Source: Bog-473 sp963779735 (GTDB taxonomy: Bacteria > Actinomycetota > Acidimicrobiia > Acidimicrobiales > RAAP-2). Taken from it: 64,000 nt of DNA. How positions within the stretch are numbered: the stretch's first letter is position 1; every line of letters starts with the position of its first letter. The DNA lies in contig CAVZZJ010000007.1 of assembly GCA_963779735.1 (NCBI GenBank), forward strand, positions 62,001 through 126,000. Direction: 5' to 3'. A program made the position numbers and the translations under genes. Under the pieces are notes generated by a model, which made no database searches, was not told where the DNA came from, and worked only from the letters and a program-made list of their open reading frames with translations. Positions 25,681 through 33,845 of the stretch are shown here, in pieces.

Positions 25681-25711
25681 GTAGTATACCTCTGTTACAG
25701 AGGTATACTAC
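25681..25711. promoter_or_regulatory. perfect 14+3+14 palindrome with mirrored -10 hexamers (MarR operator/divergent promoter)
   Basis: GTAGTATACCTCTG (25681-25694), spacer TTA, and CAGAGGTATACTAC (25698-25711) are perfect complements. The symmetry puts a TATACT hexamer on each strand. On the minus strand TATACT is followed by 6 nt and the ATG of the MarR gene. On the plus strand TATACT (25704-25709) is followed by 6 nt and ATG 25716. Both fit leaderless promoters. A MarR dimer bound here would cover both promoters. Confidence 0.8.
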
Positions 25712-25715
25712 CCAA

Positions 25716-25808
25716 ATGGGGTGCCCACATTGTTTGGCCATCTCTTCACTCTCGGCATATCGCCTATTACGTCGCGATGCCGTCAACTGTGATTACTTGC
25801 ACCATTAG
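25716..25808 (+). CDS. possible leaderless small ORF, 30 aa
   Basis: The ATG lies 6 nt after the plus-strand TATACT of the palindrome. The frame encodes MGCPHCLAISSLSAYRLLRR followed by ten more residues and stops at TAG 25806-25808. It contains a CPHC motif, but there is no known family and codon use is not strongly biased. It may be a real short peptide, or the transcript may simply serve the dienelactone hydrolase gene 110 bp downstream. Confidence 0.25.
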   Translation: MGCPHCLAISSLSAYRLLRRDAVNCDYLHH

Positions 25809-25917
25809 ACAAGTCCGCAGCGTGTTAGACCACCGAGCGGCGGTGAAGCGCCGGCTCGTTGACGTGGCCAGGTGCTGATACGGTCGCAGAAAAAGGTTCA
25901 CGACGGGAGGACATCCG

Positions 25918-26661
25918 ATGGCGCAACGCAGCGTGGAGATCGAGACCGCGGACGGGATTTGCCCGGCAGCATTGAGCATCCCCGACGGTGAGGGACCGTG
26001 GCCGGCGGTGATCATGTTCGCCGACGCCGGGGGGATGCGCGACACGATTCGCCAGATGGGCGAGCGGCTTTCCGGGCTGGGCTACGTCGTGCTGGTGCCC
26101 GACTTCTACTATCGCAACGGCCCCTACGAGCCGGTCGACATGCGTACGGCGTTCGAGAACAAGGAGACGACGGAGCGGATCATAGGCATGATGCGGGACT
26201 ACACCGCCGACCTGGCGGTCCGAGACGCCCAGGCCTTTGTTGACTACCTGCACACGATTCCCGCGAAGAAGCCCGGCGGCGTCGGGACCACCGGCTACTG
26301 CATGGGCGGTCGGCTGTCGCTCATCACCGCTGCGAACCTAGGTGATCTGATCGCAGCATCCGCCTCGTTTCACGGGGGAAACATCGCCAAGGAGGACGAC
26401 CCCGATAGCCCCCACCACAAGGCGGCCGCCATCAGGGCGACCATCTACGTGGCCGGGGCGATTGAGGACCAGTCGTTTCCCGACGAGCAGAAAAACCTCC
26501 TCGAGAAGGCCCTGACCGAGGCCGGAGTCGCCCACACGATTGAGACATACTCCGCCCACCACGGCTTCGCCGTCCCCGACAACTCGAGCTACGACGAAGC
26601 CGCCGCCGAACGCCACTGGCAGGCCATGGAGAGCCTTTTCGGTTCGGTCCTCTCCTCCTGA
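25918..26661 (+). CDS. dienelactone hydrolase family protein
   Basis: This 247-aa alpha/beta hydrolase has PAVIMFADAGGMRDTIRQMG near the N-terminus, the nucleophile elbow GYCMGG (~126-131) with Cys as in dienelactone hydrolases, and the catalytic His in YSAHHGFAV (~213-221). An Asp is expected in the IEDQSFPDEQ loop (~183-192). The family hydrolyses dienelactones in chloroaromatic degradation or related esters. It is preceded by GGGAGG-like sequence (CGACGGGAGGACATCCG). The divergent MarR operator region is upstream, so joint control with the exporter is possible. Confidence 0.88.
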   Translation: MAQRSVEIETADGICPAALSIPDGEGPWPAVIMFADAGGMRDTIRQMGERLSGLGYVVLVPDFYYRNGPYEPVDMRTAFENKETTERIIGMMRDYTADLAVRDAQAFVDYLHTIPAKKPGGVGTTGYCMGGRLSLITAANLGDLIAASASFHGGNIAKEDDPDSPHHKAAAIRATIYVAGAIEDQSFPDEQKNLLEKALTEAGVAHTIETYSAHHGFAVPDNSSYDEAAAERHWQAMESLFGSVLSS

Positions 26662-27258
26662 AGGATCCGTGCCGTGGGCGAGGTCCAGGGGGTGACCGGT
26701 GGGCGCCAACGTCGACGCCCGCGACCGCGCTGGTCCGGTCCTGGCACCGGCAGCTCGCCCGGAGGCACAATCGTCCGGATGACCGGGGGAGCACGTCCGG
26801 ATGAGGTCCGCCAAGGCTCTGCACGTACCGTTCGTAATCGACCAGTAATAGCGAGGCCGACCAGCCGTGCCATTGGGGGTCGGTTCGAGTTGGCCATCTA
26901 TGGGACCGCCGCCGTCAAAGAGGCGGCGTCGGCACGGGCAAGCGAAACAGTCTTCGAATCGCCCAGGTCCACAAGTGCTCCGATGGGAGAAACGGTTCCG
27001 GCACGGGTATCGCTCGCAAAGTGTATGCAGCGTTGAAGCACGCGCCTCAACTTGTCCGCTAAACGAGAACCCATCGCTTCACGTTGAGGACGTGAGAGCC
27101 ACGTTCCGCACCACGGTCTGCGATCCGCACCCCGCTCAGTGGTGGGTTATCAACCTGGCGATTGATACCCTTGCCTCGAACGAGCCACACGGGAGCTGAG
27201 TCCAACTCGGGACCTTTGGCCCTAATCGGATGTGGAATGGTTGGCGAGGATAAGAGAC
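26662..27258 (+). other. 600-bp stretch without a supported gene
   Basis: Open frames on both strands here are arginine/proline-rich and look like GC-rich noise. A possible protein-like end (VRATFRTTVCDPHPAQWWVI) occurs in the frame that stops at 27197-27199, but no start or family could be assigned. The end of the stretch contains the ribosome binding site of the next gene. Confidence 0.4.
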
Positions 27259-27522
27259 ATGGCCCCGCTCGCCGCAGATATTTCGAAGAGAGTTCTACGA
27301 GCCGTGGCCGATGCGGCCCCAGACGCCGGTCCTGGGGTCGTGACAGGTGTCAGCATTCGACATGGTTGGGGAGACGTGATCTTCGTTGAGGTTGCCGTCA
27401 GCCAAGAGCGCTACACGGGCCAGCCGTTCGGCCGTGAGGGAGTCAGCAATTTTCGTTCCCTCGTGCGCGACGCACTTGACCCCGAGCGTCACAATGTCCG
27501 GGTAGTCGAGTCCTTGCTCTGA
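27259..27522 (+). CDS. hypothetical protein, 87 aa
   Basis: This is a small soluble protein with an N-terminal helix (ADISKRVLRAVADAAPDA), two strands (GVVTGVSIRHGWGDVIFVEV) and a C-terminal helix/strand (REGVSNFRSLVRDALDPERH, NVRVVESLL). That alternating layout suggests a compact alpha/beta domain. GAGGATAAGAG precedes ATG 27259; ATG 27232 would add 9 residues. I do not recognise a family. It stands alone between unannotated DNA and the MFS gene. Confidence 0.45.
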   Translation: MAPLAADISKRVLRAVADAAPDAGPGVVTGVSIRHGWGDVIFVEVAVSQERYTGQPFGREGVSNFRSLVRDALDPERHNVRVVESLL

Positions 27523-27785
27523 CCCGTCGGCCGCTCCGAGGCGGTCGGCCAGACCTAGCCAGCAGCAGGGGTATCCCTAGGTGGCACCGTGTCCCGGCAG
27601 ACGGGGCTACTCCCTCTGATCCTCCTCAGACCAGGGTCAACCCGGTGATCTCTCGCGAGAGTCCGCTGCGCCAGGTCGTCGCTCCGATTGCCTCCCCAGA
27701 CGTACCAAGTCCAGCCGAGGCCGCAGAGCCAAAAAGAGGACCCTAGGCCGTTCACACGGGAGTGAACCCGCCATAGGCTCGGCGC

Positions 27786-29411
27786 GTGCCGAGCGACGAA
27801 GCGGAGTGGGTAGCCCGCAACCGTGGATCCAAACCGCTGCGTGACGTCGCCCACGCTGTGGGCCGCAGTGCCCGCGCCGGCGCCAGCGCGGTCGGCTCGC
27901 GACTGACCGTCGCCCTCGGCGGCCCCACCCGAGCCCAGATCATTCTCGTGCTCGCCGGAGTGCTGGCACTGAGCAGCGCCGACGCCGCCACGGTGGGAGC
28001 CTCAGCCATAGAGCTGCGCGCGCATCTTCACATTAACAACACTGATATCGGACTCTTGGTGGCGGTGAGCTCGTTGGTGGGCGCGATCGCCGCCGTCCCC
28101 TTCGGAGTGTTGGCCGACCGAGTGCGGCGAACCTGGACGTTGTCGACCACGGTCGTGCTGTGGGGCGTGGCGATGCTGTGGAGCGCGCTGGCCCGCTCGT
28201 TCGGGGAGCTGCTGCTCACGCGCCTGGCGTTGGGGGTGGTCACGGCGGCGGCCGGCCCGATCGTGGCCTCCCTGGTCGGTGACTACTTCCCGGGGCGTGA
28301 ACGGGGTCGGATCTACAGCTTCATCCTGACGGGCGAGCTGGTCGGTGCCGGCGTAGGGTTCGCCATCACCGGCGACATCGCCGCACTCTCGTGGCGCGCC
28401 GCATTCGTGATCTTGGCCATCCCGGCCTTTTTCCTCGCCTACCTGGTCTTCCGGCTACCAGAGCCCGCTCGCGGCGGCCAGGGGGCACTGTTCGCGGAGC
28501 CCCAGTACCGTCCCTTGGTTGCCGACGCCCCCGAGCCCGAGGTGGAAACGGACAGGGTTACCGACGCCCCCGAGCCCGAGGTGGAAACGGACAGGGTTAC
28601 CGACGCCCAGCGCCTGGCGCTCGAGCGGAACATCGCCCCTGACCCCCGGTTGGTACGTGAAGGGACGGTGGGGCGTATGGGATTCATGGCTGCTGCGAGC
28701 TATGTGCTGCACGTCCGGACGAACGTGGCCCTCATCGTCTCGGGGGCGTGTGCGTACTACTTCTTGGCCGGGGTACAGACCTTCGGCGTCGAGTTCGTAC
28801 ACGCGCAGTACCACGTCAATCAGGTTCTGGCCAACGGACTCATGCTGGTCGTCGGGGTGGGCGCAGCGGCCGGCGTCCTGGTCTCGGGGCCACTGAGCGA
28901 CCGACTCCTAGCGCATGGGCACCTGAAGGCCCGTATTCAGGTGGGAGCGTACGCGGCGGTCATCACCGTCGCCCTCTTCATCCCGGCTCTGGCCACCCAC
29001 AGCTCTTTCACCGCGCTGCCCTACATGATCTTCGCCGGCGCCGCCCTGTCCGCCCAAAATCCTCCGATTGATGCGGCACGCCTCGACATCATGCCGGCGT
29101 TCTTGTGGGGTCGAGCCGAAGGCATCCGCACCTTCGTCCGTACCGGCGCCCAGGCGCTGGCCCCGCTGCTGTTCGGCGCTCTGTCCGATCTGTTGAGCGG
29201 GAGCCACCCCTACTCCGGTCTGCGGTGGACCTTCGTCATCATGCTCCTCCCCCTCGGTGCGAGCGTCGTCTTCCTCTTCCGGGCCATGCGGACCTATCCG
29301 ACCGATGTCGTCACCGCCGCCGTAGTCACTAAGGCCACCGGGTCCCGTGGACTGCAACGCGGCGCCGAAGGGCAGCATGGGCAGGCCGGTCCCGCCGGAT
29401 TTGAACCCTGA
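27786..29411 (+). CDS. MFS transporter with a large repeat-containing central loop
   Basis: This 541-aa protein has about 12 hydrophobic segments and the MFS motif A region GVLADRVRRTW after helix 2, with RERGRIYSFILTGELVGAGV in helices 4-5. The central cytoplasmic loop (~240-290) is long and contains two exact copies of DAPEPEVETDRVT from a 39-bp repeat. The N-terminus is extended (~45 residues before helix 1). The start is a GTG at 27786 without a strong ribosome binding site. It may export or import a small organic solute; the closest overall look is the UhpT/spinster-like MFS branch, but substrate is unknown. It is monocistronic. Confidence 0.8.
   Translation: MPSDEAEWVARNRGSKPLRDVAHAVGRSARAGASAVGSRLTVALGGPTRAQIILVLAGVLALSSADAATVGASAIELRAHLHINNTDIGLLVAVSSLVGAIAAVPFGVLADRVRRTWTLSTTVVLWGVAMLWSALARSFGELLLTRLALGVVTAAAGPIVASLVGDYFPGRERGRIYSFILTGELVGAGVGFAITGDIAALSWRAAFVILAIPAFFLAYLVFRLPEPARGGQGALFAEPQYRPLVADAPEPEVETDRVTDAPEPEVETDRVTDAQRLALERNIAPDPRLVREGTVGRMGFMAAASYVLHVRTNVALIVSGACAYYFLAGVQTFGVEFVHAQYHVNQVLANGLMLVVGVGAAAGVLVSGPLSDRLLAHGHLKARIQVGAYAAVITVALFIPALATHSSFTALPYMIFAGAALSAQNPPIDAARLDIMPAFLWGRAEGIRTFVRTGAQALAPLLFGALSDLLSGSHPYSGLRWTFVIMLLPLGASVVFLFRAMRTYPTDVVTAAVVTKATGSRGLQRGAEGQHGQAGPAGFEP
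28522..28608 (+). repeat. 39-bp coding tandem repeat (2.2 copies)
   Basis: Unit 1 is 28522-28560, unit 2 is 28561-28599, and a partial third follows (CCGACGCCC). The units are identical and in frame, adding 13 acidic/proline-rich residues (DAPEPEVETDRVT) to the MFS central loop. Copy number could vary by slippage without breaking the frame. Confidence 0.9.
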
Positions 29412-29872
29412 TGCCATGGGCCGGGCGGCAGCAGACACCGGCTCTTCCGGCCTCCGCTCGAGAACGAGGCCGTGCCTGATCGCCTCCGAGAGTGCCCAAC
29501 GAGGAATCCGCGCGGGGACGGACCTTGCCGTTGGCCATCTGTACCCACATCTCCACGATTGGGTGATCGTGGCCTACGCATCGTCGACTTCGTGGTGACG
29601 GTCCATGGCGGGACAGGTGGCCACATTGTCTGCGATCCATAACCTCCGCGCCTCCTGTAAAATCGGCGGCGGGGTCGGTTCTTCCTGCGCGCCACGAGCA
29701 CGGAAAGCCCGGTCGGCCGAAAATAGCGGTCGCTTGAGGCCGATTTCAACGGGAGTTCCGCCGGGGTAGCCGACCAATCGCAGCTCGGGTAGTCGGGCCG
29801 CCTGGGGTTTATTGATGGGGGCATGGGGGTAGAAATCAACCGCCTCCGCTTGGACGGACTCTCACAACGGAA

Positions 29873-29915
29873 CCGACAAAGCCCCGCCTACCCGAACCCG
29901 GCGGGGCTTTGTCGG
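29873..29915. terminator. 16-bp perfect hairpin, bidirectional terminator
   Basis: CCGACAAAGCCCCGCC (29873-29888) pairs perfectly with GGCGGGGCTTTGTCGG (29900-29915) around an 11-nt loop. It lies 20 bp beyond the stop of the minus-strand methyltransferase gene. The AAA/TTT inside the stem supplies a short U-run in either direction. Confidence 0.85.
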
Positions 29916-29935
29916 TCGTCCACGGGTTGAATGGC

Positions 29936-31186
29936 CTACCTGGGTCGGACCCTTGTCGGCCGTGTTCGCTGGCCTTGAGGGTGGGAAATAAAGGTGAGCC
30001 CTTTATCAGGATACGAGTGCGCCTCCGGGGGCCCCTCGCACGGCGTCGCCGACTCATCGAGTCTCGACCGTCGCAGATTCACCGGCGCCCGAATTGCGAC
30101 GATGAGATAGGCGGTCCCCATCAAACGACAGGACTTGCCCCGTGCCTCGTGCTGGCGAGCGTACCGTTCTGCTTTGCTCCGTAGGATTTGCACGCGGTCG
30201 AGAGGTGGAACGAGAAAGGTCACGTCGGAGTACACGATGTCGATCGGGAGGAGTCCCGCTTTTTTCATGCGCTTCTGGAGCGCCCGGGCCGAATAGGCGC
30301 GGATGCCACTCTTTTGGACGCCGTGGCGGTTCTCCTCACGAAGTCCAAGGGCTCGTTCGGTAAAACCCAACGCTCGGAGGAGAGGCTGGTAGATGTACCA
30401 CTCTGTCAATCTGTAGAGGCTCAGTGCGTTCAACATGCTCACGACCACGAGCCCGCGCGGACGCGTGACTCTCGATAGTTCCCCGATCGCCAGGTCGAGA
30501 TCGGCGTACTCCAAGACGCCTAGGGCTAGGGAGACATCGAAGCTGGCGTCGGCGTAGGGCATGCACTCGAGTCGACCGACGGTAGGGGCAAGAGATCCGA
30601 TGTCGCAGGCGCTCGCGATGCAGTATTCGATCATTGGAAGGGACTGATCGAGCACGGTGATACGGAAATCGCGGGGACGCGAGAGCAAGAGCCTACGATC
30701 CACAAGCCCTGTGCCACAGCCAGCATCCAGCAGATTCCCCCCTGGACACGACGACAAGACTCCCTCAACGAGCTGCACCCGTCGCCGGAGGTTCTGGCTC
30801 TCAGGTCGTGAGCTGGCCTCGAACAGCGCGTAGTCCACCGCAGCGAGCGCACCGTTGAACTGGGAGGTGACCTGTCGCGTTCGGGCCTCTCTGTGGAACG
30901 GGTGGAGGGTGACGTGCTGGAGCCACCGGAGCCGCACTGTCGAGGCGAAGGAGGCGGCAACTCGGGCGACGACGACGCCCACGGCGAAGTTCGACACCGA
31001 GGAGAAGCTCTGACCGACGATCGTGAGAGCGGCGCGATGTTTCACAGCGGGAGCGTCTCGTGCGAGTGAACCGGAGGCATATGGCGAGTCCGGAGCCGCC
31101 TGGTCGCGGTCGGACTGCGGAGCGTGCAGTTCTCGTCGAAAACTGAAGGGCAGTTCTTCTTGGGAATAGGTCAATGTTTGCGCCAA
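29936..31186 (-). CDS. class I SAM-dependent methyltransferase with a flippase-like N-terminal segment (chimera)
   Basis: This 416-aa protein has methyltransferase motif I LLDAGCGTG (~152-160), motif II/III ITVLDQSLPMIEYC, a SLALGVLEYADLDLAIGELS block and a C-terminal SAM-fold extension (WYIYQPLLRALGFTERALGL). Residues ~51-78 (AALTIVGQSFSSVSNFAVGV, then VVARVA) look like the first helix of a Wzx/polysaccharide flippase, which does not belong in a methyltransferase. A deletion may have fused the start of a flippase gene to the methyltransferase. The true start of the enzyme could be further in, around ~100, but no good internal start was found. It is followed by a strong terminator. Confidence 0.7.
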   Translation of the reverse strand: MAQTLTYSQEELPFSFRRELHAPQSDRDQAAPDSPYASGSLARDAPAVKHRAALTIVGQSFSSVSNFAVGVVVARVAASFASTVRLRWLQHVTLHPFHREARTRQVTSQFNGALAAVDYALFEASSRPESQNLRRRVQLVEGVLSSCPGGNLLDAGCGTGLVDRRLLLSRPRDFRITVLDQSLPMIEYCIASACDIGSLAPTVGRLECMPYADASFDVSLALGVLEYADLDLAIGELSRVTRPRGLVVVSMLNALSLYRLTEWYIYQPLLRALGFTERALGLREENRHGVQKSGIRAYSARALQKRMKKAGLLPIDIVYSDVTFLVPPLDRVQILRSKAERYARQHEARGKSCRLMGTAYLIVAIRAPVNLRRSRLDESATPCEGPPEAHSYPDKGLTFISHPQGQRTRPTRVRPR

Positions 31187-31660
31187 AGGGCGTGCATCGG
31201 GTCGGAATGTCTACTGCAGCACCACCCTGGTTACGAGCAAAGAAGTGTTCGCCAGATACGCGGTCAACCGAGGTCGAACGAGAGCGGCATGGGCAAGGCC
31301 GCAATGTCGTTCCCACAACCTGGACCCTGAACCCGGTCATCCAAACTCTCATCCAGTCTTTTCGGCTGGAAACGCCGCTACACGCAAGGATCGAGTGTGA
31401 CCGACCGTGCCCTTGAGCTGGGGGTATGCGACCGTATGCGACCGGCTAGGACAGGAAACAACCGTATTTTTCGAGTTAAGAAACAGTTTGGACAGAGTGG
31501 TGGCGGGACATTACTTCTGCACGGCCTCCACCCCCACGATTTCCACGATCTCCACGGGAGTGCTGGGCTGCCGTTCTAGGGTCCGCTTGCTCTCGGTGCT
31601 GGCCGACACATGGGCCGTCTCTGAGCAGTCATTGCCTTATGCGAAACAGGGTCCTTAGGG
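31187..31660. other. intergenic stretch, no gene seen
   Basis: About 470 bp between the DUF1345 gene and the methyltransferase gene, both on the minus strand. Short frames only. It is likely to hold the promoter of the methyltransferase gene. Confidence 0.4.
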
Positions 31661-32320
31661 CTACTTCAGGATGTTGACCGCTCGGGCAATCACAAGTCCC
31701 ACAATGACGAGAGAAGCCGTTGCCTCGACCGCCATCGCCAGTTTGGCCCAACGAGAAAGTGGCATTACATCGGTCGGACTGAAGGCCAGGGCATTCGTGA
31801 AAGCAAGGTACAGGTAGTCGAAGAACTCGGGTCGCCACCCTGGTCGAGCGACATGAGGGTTGAGGTGCTCAGGAAATGCCAGATCCGGGTACTCCGGTGT
31901 CGCACGGGAGCGGGCCTCTGGACCCTCGCCGTCAAGCTCCCAGTAGAGGAAGGAGAACGAAATGATGACGTAGAGCCACGTGAGCGAGCCCACTCGAAGA
32001 AGCTGACCTGGTGAGTTCGTTTCCGGTCCGCCCCTGACGAGATCGACCACTAGCCGGATAGTGACTGCGGCGGCCCCAGCAACCAGGATAACCACGAGCC
32101 CAATGGAGAGTCCCCGAATGAAGACCGACCGGCGATCGATGCGACCCGGATCAGCGACGATGAGTGCCGCCAGCAGGAGCGCTTCGACCGCCGGGATGAT
32201 CCACCTCGGCCCCAAGCTGAATCTCGGAGGAAGTAAAAACGGCAGGACCATGGCAGCGAGCAGCGTGATGGCCATCGGCCAGCGCTTCTCTCCTTGAACG
32301 GCGGAGCTTCTGATGTCCAT
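31661..32320 (-). CDS. DUF1345-family membrane protein
   Basis: This 219-aa protein starts at MDIRSSAVQGEKRWPMAITL. It has about five or six hydrophobic helices, with WIIPAVEALLLAALIVADP, SIGLVVILVAGAAAVTIRLV and SLTWLYVIISFSFLYWELDG. The conserved pattern PEFFDYLYLAFTNALAFSPT, then DVMPLSRWAKLAM, resembles the pore-like C-terminal part of DUF1345 proteins and two-helix potassium channels. Function unknown; it lies in the inner membrane. It is divergent from the gene at 32769, with ~450 bp and a pair of palindromes between. Confidence 0.75.
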   Translation of the reverse strand: MDIRSSAVQGEKRWPMAITLLAAMVLPFLLPPRFSLGPRWIIPAVEALLLAALIVADPGRIDRRSVFIRGLSIGLVVILVAGAAAVTIRLVVDLVRGGPETNSPGQLLRVGSLTWLYVIISFSFLYWELDGEGPEARSRATPEYPDLAFPEHLNPHVARPGWRPEFFDYLYLAFTNALAFSPTDVMPLSRWAKLAMAVEATASLVIVGLVIARAVNILK

Positions 32321-32513
32321 ACTCAGACCGTAGGGCATTGCTCTGTCCTGCGGAGGGAGGTGTCGTCGAGAGCGCCGGCCGTCACCGCAACCTCGTCCCG
32401 CCGGGCCTCATTTGCTGGGGCGCCCAAATGGAGCCGGGCCGAGCTGCAAACACGCATGAATGGGACACCCCTGCGCCGGTATTGACTGAATAGGAGACCG
32501 ACGCACTGAACGT

Positions 32514-32546
32514 CCATGCATGGTCATTCGTCATGGCCATGCATGG
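32514..32546. promoter_or_regulatory. two identical 10-bp palindromes, 23 bp apart
   Basis: CCATGCATGG occurs at 32514-32523 and again at 32537-32546. Each is a perfect palindrome, the centre-to-centre distance is 23 bp (about two helical turns), and CATGGCCATG overlaps the second. The site lies in the intergenic region between the divergent DUF1345 and 32769 genes. It fits a tandem operator for a dimeric repressor or activator. Confidence 0.5.
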
Positions 32547-32768
32547 CGGTACAGTTGGCCACACTCGCCAGAACCTCCACGCCGTGGTCGCCAACTCATC
32601 TGCACGTGTGACCCTCTCGCCCAGGGACGGACGGTCGTCCACCGACGAGCACGAGCTACCCGGATGTGCAAACCTCGTATGCGCATGAACCCTGGGGGGC
32701 CGCGGCACGCCTGACCCTGCTTCCCTGACCATCATCACAATGGGCCCATCACCAGGAGGCTGCGACGG

Positions 32769-33440
32769 ATGCCGATCTACTACCACGAGACCATCGACGC
32801 TTCGATCGTTCGAGAGAAGACATTGGCCTACCTCGACAAGGTCGGCAAAGCCGTGACCGAGCGCACCAACGTTCCGGGCTCGCAGATGCGCAATCTGGGC
32901 AAATGGGTGGTGAACTGGACGACCGGTCGCTGGATCCAGGTCGTGGGTCAGTGGGAGATGACCAGTTGGGACTGGTTCATCGAGCATTTCACCAAGACCA
33001 ACTTGATGTTCGACCACCCCGAAGGTCAAGAGCAGTACCGCAGCGGAGGGTTCGATCGTCTGCTCAAGCCGTGGGAGGGAACACCGACGCTCGACCAGAT
33101 CATCGAAGAAGGACGTCGGGCGCCGTTCGTTCTCCAAGAAACCGTCGGCGTCCCCGCTGGCTCGGCGGGGGCGTACCTCGAATCGCTGCGAGTGGCTGCT
33201 CCTGCCATCAACAGAGCCGGACGAGGCATGCAACTCCACGGGGCATACGAAGTCCTCATGCGCGACGAATCCGAAGTCCTCGTCCAATGGGCGTTTGCCG
33301 ACCTCTCGTCGTTCACCGGCGCGGTGGGCGACACCCGCGGGTTTGGCGAGCTCGCGACGTGGCGCGAAGAGGCTCGCGTTACGGAGCGGTCGTACATCGC
33401 CGCCCTGTTGGAACCAACGGAGTGGTCGCCCCTCCGCTGA
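32769..33440 (+). CDS. hypothetical protein, possible NIPSNAP/dimeric barrel type
   Basis: This 223-aa protein starts at ATG after AGGAGG with a 9-nt spacer. The N-terminus (MPIYYHETIDASIVREKTLA) and repeating alpha/beta units (WIQVVGQWEMTSWDWFIEHF; LMRDESEVLVQWAFADLSSF) suggest two ferredoxin-like barrels, as in NIPSNAP-type or monooxygenase-like proteins. Trp- and Glu-rich patches (FVLQETVGVPAGSAGAYLES) could line a pocket. I do not recognise a named enzyme. It lies in a region of oxidative and catabolic genes. Confidence 0.55.
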   Translation: MPIYYHETIDASIVREKTLAYLDKVGKAVTERTNVPGSQMRNLGKWVVNWTTGRWIQVVGQWEMTSWDWFIEHFTKTNLMFDHPEGQEQYRSGGFDRLLKPWEGTPTLDQIIEEGRRAPFVLQETVGVPAGSAGAYLESLRVAAPAINRAGRGMQLHGAYEVLMRDESEVLVQWAFADLSSFTGAVGDTRGFGELATWREEARVTERSYIAALLEPTEWSPLR

Positions 33441-33845
33441 CAACCTCGGGCTTCGGCCCACCTCCTCATCGATGCGTTCGAGCCGATGCGTGGTCGACGT
33501 TGGGTAAGAATGCGCCGGATGGAAAATGCGCCCACGATCAGCCCCTCGACGCGTCCGGCGCACTGCGGTCGACGGATCGACGCGGCCTGCGGATCGGGCG
33601 TCAGCTAGCGACTCAACGCCCGTAGGCTGACGTCACACTGGTTGTCTTCGATGAGCTTCGCCAGACGGCTCGAGGATGACGACAGGGATCTCCCGAATCG
33701 GTCGGGGTCTCATTTCGGCGAATCCGGGCTCGGCGCTTCGAACTCGGTCAGAGCTGCTTGACGGGAAACATTGACGGAGATGGTCATCTGCACGGCGAGC
33801 GCTGTCTGAGGTGTCTGCGGCAGCCTTAACGAGGGAGGGCCGTTC
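33441..33845. other. intergenic stretch, no gene seen
   Basis: About 400 bp between the convergent 32769 and OsmC genes. There are only short arginine-rich frames. No clear terminator hairpin was identified. Confidence 0.4.

Noticed and set aside
29380..29425. A tRNA T-arm-like motif (minus-strand GGTTCAAATCC) at the end of the MFS gene
   Set aside because: The flanking five-base stem does not pair and no acceptor, D or anticodon arm is visible. The match is a chance feature of the MFS stop region.
29294..29839. 181-aa minus-strand ORF after the MFS gene
   Set aside because: Arginine/proline-rich, no ribosome binding site and partly antisense to the MFS 3' end. A short protein-like stretch near 29450-29550 may be a gene remnant but could not be assigned.
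32382..33563. 393-aa minus-strand ORF opposite the gene at 32769
   Set aside because: It is a shadow of the plus-strand gene with good ribosome binding site and coding character; the minus protein has no family pattern.
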